In this document: positions 6,296 to 9,545 of the stretch, piece after piece
Numbering within the stretch: the first letter of the stretch is position 1
Layout: every line of letters begins with the position of its first letter
Origin: Alphaproteobacteria bacterium
GTDB taxonomy: Bacteria; Pseudomonadota; Alphaproteobacteria; Rhodobacterales; Rhodobacteraceae
Length of the DNA stretch: 9,545 bases
NCBI GenBank assembly: GCA_013151535.1
Contig: JAADIC010000221.1
Location: forward strand, 2,268 to 11,812
Direction: 5' to 3'
Made by a program: the position numbers and the translations under genes
The notes under the pieces: model-generated
Seen by the model: the letters and a program-made list of their open reading frames with translations, nothing else
Told to the model about the DNA's origin: nothing
Database searches by the model: none

Positions 6296-8337
6296 CAGAT
6301 ATCCTTGAGCAGGCGCAGCGCATCATAAATTGCGGCATGGGTATTGCGGGCCGAGACCGCATCCCCAATGCGAAAAAGCCGGAATGTGCCTTTCGGGTTG
6401 CGGATGATGGTTTGCGCCCGGCCATCGATCAGCGCGTCCTGATCGACGCTCCCCCCGTTGATGCTAAGCGGTTTCAGGTCGAAATAAAGCTCAGCCAGCG
6501 GCAGGGTTCCATAATTGATAACCACCTGATCGTATTGTTTTTCATGGCTGTAATCGCTGTAATCGGTGCCGATGGTCGCGGCCAGCTTGTTGCCGTCACG
6601 CCTGACATCAAGCAGGCGGCGGGTGACGGTAAAGGTGACATCCTTGTCCTGAAGCGCGCGCATATAGGGCACCAGATTCATCGCCATGATATCGGGCGCA
6701 AACACCCGGTCAGGGGTCATGACCTCGACCTTTGCACCAGCTTTTGCCGCGATTTCCGCCGCCATCAGGCCGGGATGGTCACCGGATTCGTCATAGATCA
6801 GCACATTGTCGGCCGGTTTCACGTCACCCGAAATGATATCCCACGCGGTCACGACATTGTCCTGCTCCGCGCCTTCAAACAGCTCGGTATTGGGAAGGCC
6901 ACCGGTGGCCACGATCACCACATCGGGGTTCAGCGCGGTCACGTCATCCGCCTCGGCCCATGTACTGAAGCGAAATTCAACACCGCGCGCCGCACATTGC
7001 GCCATGCGCCAGTCGATTATGCCGATCATCTCGCGCCGACGCGGGCTTTGGGCGGTCAGGCGCACCTGTCCGCCGGGCTCGGCTGCGGCCTCGAACACGG
7101 TGACATCATGGCCACGCTCCGCTGCCACCCGTGCGGCTTCCAGTCCGCCGGGGCCAGCGCCTATCACCACGATTTTCTTCTTTTCCGAGGCTGGCGGAAT
7201 GTCGTGCGGCATGGTCAACTCGCGCCCGGTAGCGGCGTTGTGCATACATAACGCATCGCCAGCCTGATAGATACGATCAAGGCAGTAGGTTGCGCCAACG
7301 CAAGGGCGGATATCCTGTTCGCGGCCTTCGATGATCTTGCGCACAATATGCGGGTCGGCCATATGGGCGCGGGTCATGCCGACCATATCAAGCAACCCTT
7401 CGGCCACCGCATGGCGCGCGGTGGCCACATCGGGAATGCGCGCGGCGTGGAATGTCGCCATACCCGTGGCCTTTTTGATTGCACCGGCGAAATCCAGATG
7501 CGGGGCGCTGGCCATGCCCTGCACCGGGATAACATCGGTCATGGCCGGGTCGGTATGGATGCGCCCCTTGATGACATTGAGGAAATCCACCTGACCGGTT
7601 GCCGCCAATCGTTTTGAAATCTCGATCCCCTCGGAAGGGGTAATCCCGCCCTTTTGTGCCTCATCCGCCGTATAGCGCAGGCCGACGATGAAATCCTTGC
7701 CAACACGTTTGCGGATCGCATTGAGCACATCCATCGGAAACCGCATCCGGTTTTCAAGTGTATCCGCCCCATAAGGGCCGGTCAAATCGTTGGTCAGGGG
7801 CGACCAGAACTGATCGAGCAGATGGCCGTAAACCTGCAACTCGATCCCGTCCATACCCCCGGCCTGCATCCGTTCGGCGGCATCGGCGAAATCGCTGATG
7901 ATGCGTTCAATATCCCAATCCTCGATCAGCTTGGGAAAGGCCCGGTGCGCCGGTTCACGGTGCTTGGACGAGGATACCGAGGGCAGCCAATCGCCCTTGT
8001 TCCAGCCGGTGCGCCGCCCCAGATGGGTGAGCTGGATCATCACCGCGCAGCCGTGTTCATGGCAGCCATCGGTCAGGTTTTGTATCCATGGGACCACCTC
8101 GTCCTTATAGGCAAGCACATTATTAAATACCGGCGGGCTGTCTTTACTGACTGCCGCCGAACCAGCGGTCATCGTCAAGGCCACACCGGCCTTGGCCCGT
8201 TCCGCATGATAGGCGGCATAGCGCTCTTTCGGCATGCCGTCCTCGGGATAGGCTGGCTCGTGACTGGTGGTCATGATCCGGTTTCGCAGGGTCAGGTGTT
8301 TCAGTTGAAACGGTTGCAGCAGCGGGTCTTTAGACAT
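6295..8337 (-). CDS. OYE/trimethylamine-dehydrogenase-type N-methyl amine demethylase (dimethylglycine or N-methylproline demethylase-like)
   Basis: A 680-residue, intact three-part oxidoreductase. Residues 1-340 form an FMN-binding TIM barrel of the Old Yellow Enzyme family (LTLRNRIMTTSHEP, IQLTHLGRRTGW, LLDQFWSPLTNDLTGPYG). A cysteine motif follows at 346-364, then an FAD/NAD(P)-binding region with GAGPGG at 393-398 and a second nucleotide-fold segment, IYDESGDHPG, at 514-523. The domain order and length match trimethylamine dehydrogenase, 2,4-dienoyl-CoA reductase and the DgcA/StcD-type demethylases. The barrel motif IELQVYGHLLDQFWSP, instead of the AHGYL form of typical enoate reductases, favours the demethylase branch. 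The cluster motif reads Cys346-x2-Ala349-x2-Cys352-x11-Cys364, lacking the usual second cysteine. It starts at ATG 8337, nine bases after the methyltransferase stop, with GAGGGA as ribosome site. Substrate is inferred from the MttB neighbour: dimethylglycine or N-methylproline. Confidence 0.85.
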   Translation of the reverse strand: MSKDPLLQPFQLKHLTLRNRIMTTSHEPAYPEDGMPKERYAAYHAERAKAGVALTMTAGSAAVSKDSPPVFNNVLAYKDEVVPWIQNLTDGCHEHGCAVMIQLTHLGRRTGWNKGDWLPSVSSSKHREPAHRAFPKLIEDWDIERIISDFADAAERMQAGGMDGIELQVYGHLLDQFWSPLTNDLTGPYGADTLENRMRFPMDVLNAIRKRVGKDFIVGLRYTADEAQKGGITPSEGIEISKRLAATGQVDFLNVIKGRIHTDPAMTDVIPVQGMASAPHLDFAGAIKKATGMATFHAARIPDVATARHAVAEGLLDMVGMTRAHMADPHIVRKIIEGREQDIRPCVGATYCLDRIYQAGDALCMHNAATGRELTMPHDIPPASEKKKIVVIGAGPGGLEAARVAAERGHDVTVFEAAAEPGGQVRLTAQSPRRREMIGIIDWRMAQCAARGVEFRFSTWAEADDVTALNPDVVIVATGGLPNTELFEGAEQDNVVTAWDIISGDVKPADNVLIYDESGDHPGLMAAEIAAKAGAKVEVMTPDRVFAPDIMAMNLVPYMRALQDKDVTFTVTRRLLDVRRDGNKLAATIGTDYSDYSHEKQYDQVVINYGTLPLAELYFDLKPLSINGGSVDQDALIDGRAQTIIRNPKGTFRLFRIGDAVSARNTHAAIYDALRLLKDI

Positions 8338-8346
8338 GTTATTCCC

Positions 8347-9545
8347 TCAATACCAGGCGTCTGGCATGGACGCCTTTTTCTTAGCGATGAATTCCTTCAA
8401 TTCCTCGTCCTTGGCCTGATCCAGCGGCGGCGCTTCATATTTTTGCAGGCTTTCTTTCCAGCGGCTGTTGGCGCGGGTTGCGGCGTCAATGCCGCCCTGC
8501 TCGTCCCATGTTTCCCATGGTTGATCGTCGTTAAGCGCGGTATCCCAATAGGCGGTTTTATAGTGGCGCATGGTGTGGGCGCAGCCAAACAGATGCTCAC
8601 CCGGGCCATTTTCGGCCAAAGCCTCGAACCCCAGCGTATCTTCGCTCACTTCGATGCCTTTGAGGTAAGCGTGAAGCGCGCCGCAGACATCCGTATCCAT
8701 CATGAATTTTTCGTAAGACATTGACAGCAACCCATCCAGATAACCGGCCGAATGCATGACGAAATTCACCCCGCTTTGCACCGCCGACATCATCGACATC
8801 ATGCTTTGCTGCATCGCCTGCGCGTCGGGCAGCTTTGAGGTTGTGAAACTGCCCGCACCGCGAAACGGCATGTTCAGGCGGCGCGCCAATTGCCCCATCA
8901 CCAGCGTGCCCAATGCCGGTTCCGGTGTACCGAAGGTTGGCGAGCCCGAGCGCATGTTCATCGACACCAGAAATGACGCCAGAATTGCGGGCGTACCGGG
9001 GCGTACCAGTTGGGTGATCGCACAACTTACCATGCTTTCCGCCAGCGATTGCGCCGCCTGTCCGGCCATGGTCAGGGGTGACACTGCGCCGCCCAGCAGA
9101 AACGGCAGATGCACCGAGCCTTGCCCGGCTTGCGCATAAGCGCGAATTCCAGCGGTGGTGACGCCATCGATCACAAGCGGTGAGGTGGTGTTGAAATTGC
9201 CCATCACCACGCAGTTTTGATCGACAAAATCGCGGCCAAACAGAATGCGGCTCATCTCGATACTGTCCTCGGCCCGTTCGGGTGCGGTGATCGAACCAAG
9301 AAACGGCCGGTCGGAATAGCGCATATGGGCATAGACCATGTCCAGATGCCGCTTGTTTACCGGGATATCCGTCGGCTCGCAGATCGTGCCGCCGGAATGG
9401 TGCAACCAGGGCGAAGACTGCGCCAGCTTCACGAAATTCTCGAAATCCTGCATCGTGCCATAGCGCCGCCCCTTGTCCAGATCCATGACAAACGGGCAGC
9501 CATATGACGGCACGAAAACCACGGCATCGCCACCGATTTCAACCG
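8347..9545 (-). CDS. MttB-superfamily corrinoid methyltransferase, non-pyrrolysine (5' end outside window)
   Basis: The frame is open from the window edge (VEIGGDAVVFVPSYG) to TGA 8349-8347, showing 398 residues of a protein normally about 480-520 long; the GTG at 9522 is internal and not the start. Recognisable MttB-family segments include HHSGGTICEPTDIP, GNFNTTSPLVIDG, GQGSVHLPFLLGGAVSPLTMAGQ (split here as SVHLPFLLGG and SPLTMAGQAAQSLAE), NMRSGSPTFGTPEPALG and the lysine-rich C-terminus. Founding MttB moves a methyl from trimethylamine to a corrinoid protein and contains pyrrolysine. Here no in-frame TAG occurs in the visible part, as in homologues that use quaternary amines such as glycine betaine or proline betaine. 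It precedes, and is presumably cotranscribed with, the flavoprotein demethylase. The corrinoid protein and methyltetrahydrofolate-side partners are not in the window. Confidence 0.87.
   Translation of the reverse strand, partial: VEIGGDAVVFVPSYGCPFVMDLDKGRRYGTMQDFENFVKLAQSSPWLHHSGGTICEPTDIPVNKRHLDMVYAHMRYSDRPFLGSITAPERAEDSIEMSRILFGRDFVDQNCVVMGNFNTTSPLVIDGVTTAGIRAYAQAGQGSVHLPFLLGGAVSPLTMAGQAAQSLAESMVSCAITQLVRPGTPAILASFLVSMNMRSGSPTFGTPEPALGTLVMGQLARRLNMPFRGAGSFTTSKLPDAQAMQQSMMSMMSAVQSGVNFVMHSAGYLDGLLSMSYEKFMMDTDVCGALHAYLKGIEVSEDTLGFEALAENGPGEHLFGCAHTMRHYKTAYWDTALNDDQPWETWDEQGGIDAATRANSRWKESLQKYEAPPLDQAKDEELKEFIAKKKASMPDAWY

Noticed and set aside
5600..6300. tRNA gene or integrase attachment site
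   Set aside because: No cloverleaf or TpsiC-arm sequence was found and no integrase or transposase is encoded in the window.
8347..9545. Pyrrolysine-containing MttB (in-frame amber codon)
   Set aside because: No in-frame TAG occurs in the visible 398 codons; the missing N-terminal part is not where MttB carries pyrrolysine.

Overview
The window looks like a chromosome segment of an alphaproteobacterium, most likely a Rhodobacterales (Roseobacter/Rhodobacter-type) species. The evidence is the characteristic gene order DUF2849 - cysI - cysH - DUF934 - fpr, the moderately high GC with tight stop/start overlaps, and the family signatures of every protein. No genome-wide or database comparison could be made.

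Layout. (1) Positions 1-3680, + strand: assimilatory sulfur reduction operon. It holds the tail of a DUF2849 protein, a sulfite reductase hemoprotein (cysI), a [4Fe-4S] adenylyl-sulfate reductase (cysH), a DUF934 protein and a ferredoxin/flavodoxin-NADP+ reductase (fpr). All four gene junctions overlap (8, 11, 1 and 8 bases), so this is one translationally coupled unit. (2) Positions 3727-5622, - strand: a two-gene arsenic resistance operon. The first gene encodes an ArsR repressor fused to a thioredoxin-type arsenate reductase (ArsC). Three bases later comes an ACR3 arsenite efflux permease. (3) Positions 5623-6065: about 440 bases with no convincing gene. They hold a candidate operator/promoter for the arsenic operon, a 13-bp palindrome, a doubtful 59-residue ORF and a run of six degenerate 8-bp repeats ending in a perfect 16-bp palindrome. 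(4) Positions 6066-9545, - strand: an N-methyl amine demethylation operon. It has a non-pyrrolysine MttB-superfamily corrinoid methyltransferase (5' end beyond the window), then a 680-residue Old-Yellow-Enzyme/trimethylamine-dehydrogenase-type oxidoreductase of the dimethylglycine / N-methylproline demethylase kind, then the broken remnant of a pyrroline-5-carboxylate-reductase-like gene.

How the genes work together. In block 1, APS is reduced to sulfite by CysH and sulfite to sulfide by CysI. Fpr is the obvious local source of electrons, because no CysJ flavoprotein is present. In block 2, arsenate is reduced by the ArsC half of the fusion and the resulting arsenite is exported by ACR3, with the ArsR half of the same polypeptide presumably sensing arsenite. 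In block 4, the likely scheme is stepwise demethylation of a quaternary amine (glycine betaine or proline betaine). MttB would remove the first methyl group to a corrinoid protein encoded elsewhere, and the flavoenzyme would remove the next methyl oxidatively. The third gene of that operon has been lost by a frameshift/deletion and a 3' truncation. This block is the most interesting part of the window; the sulfur and arsenic blocks use known families.
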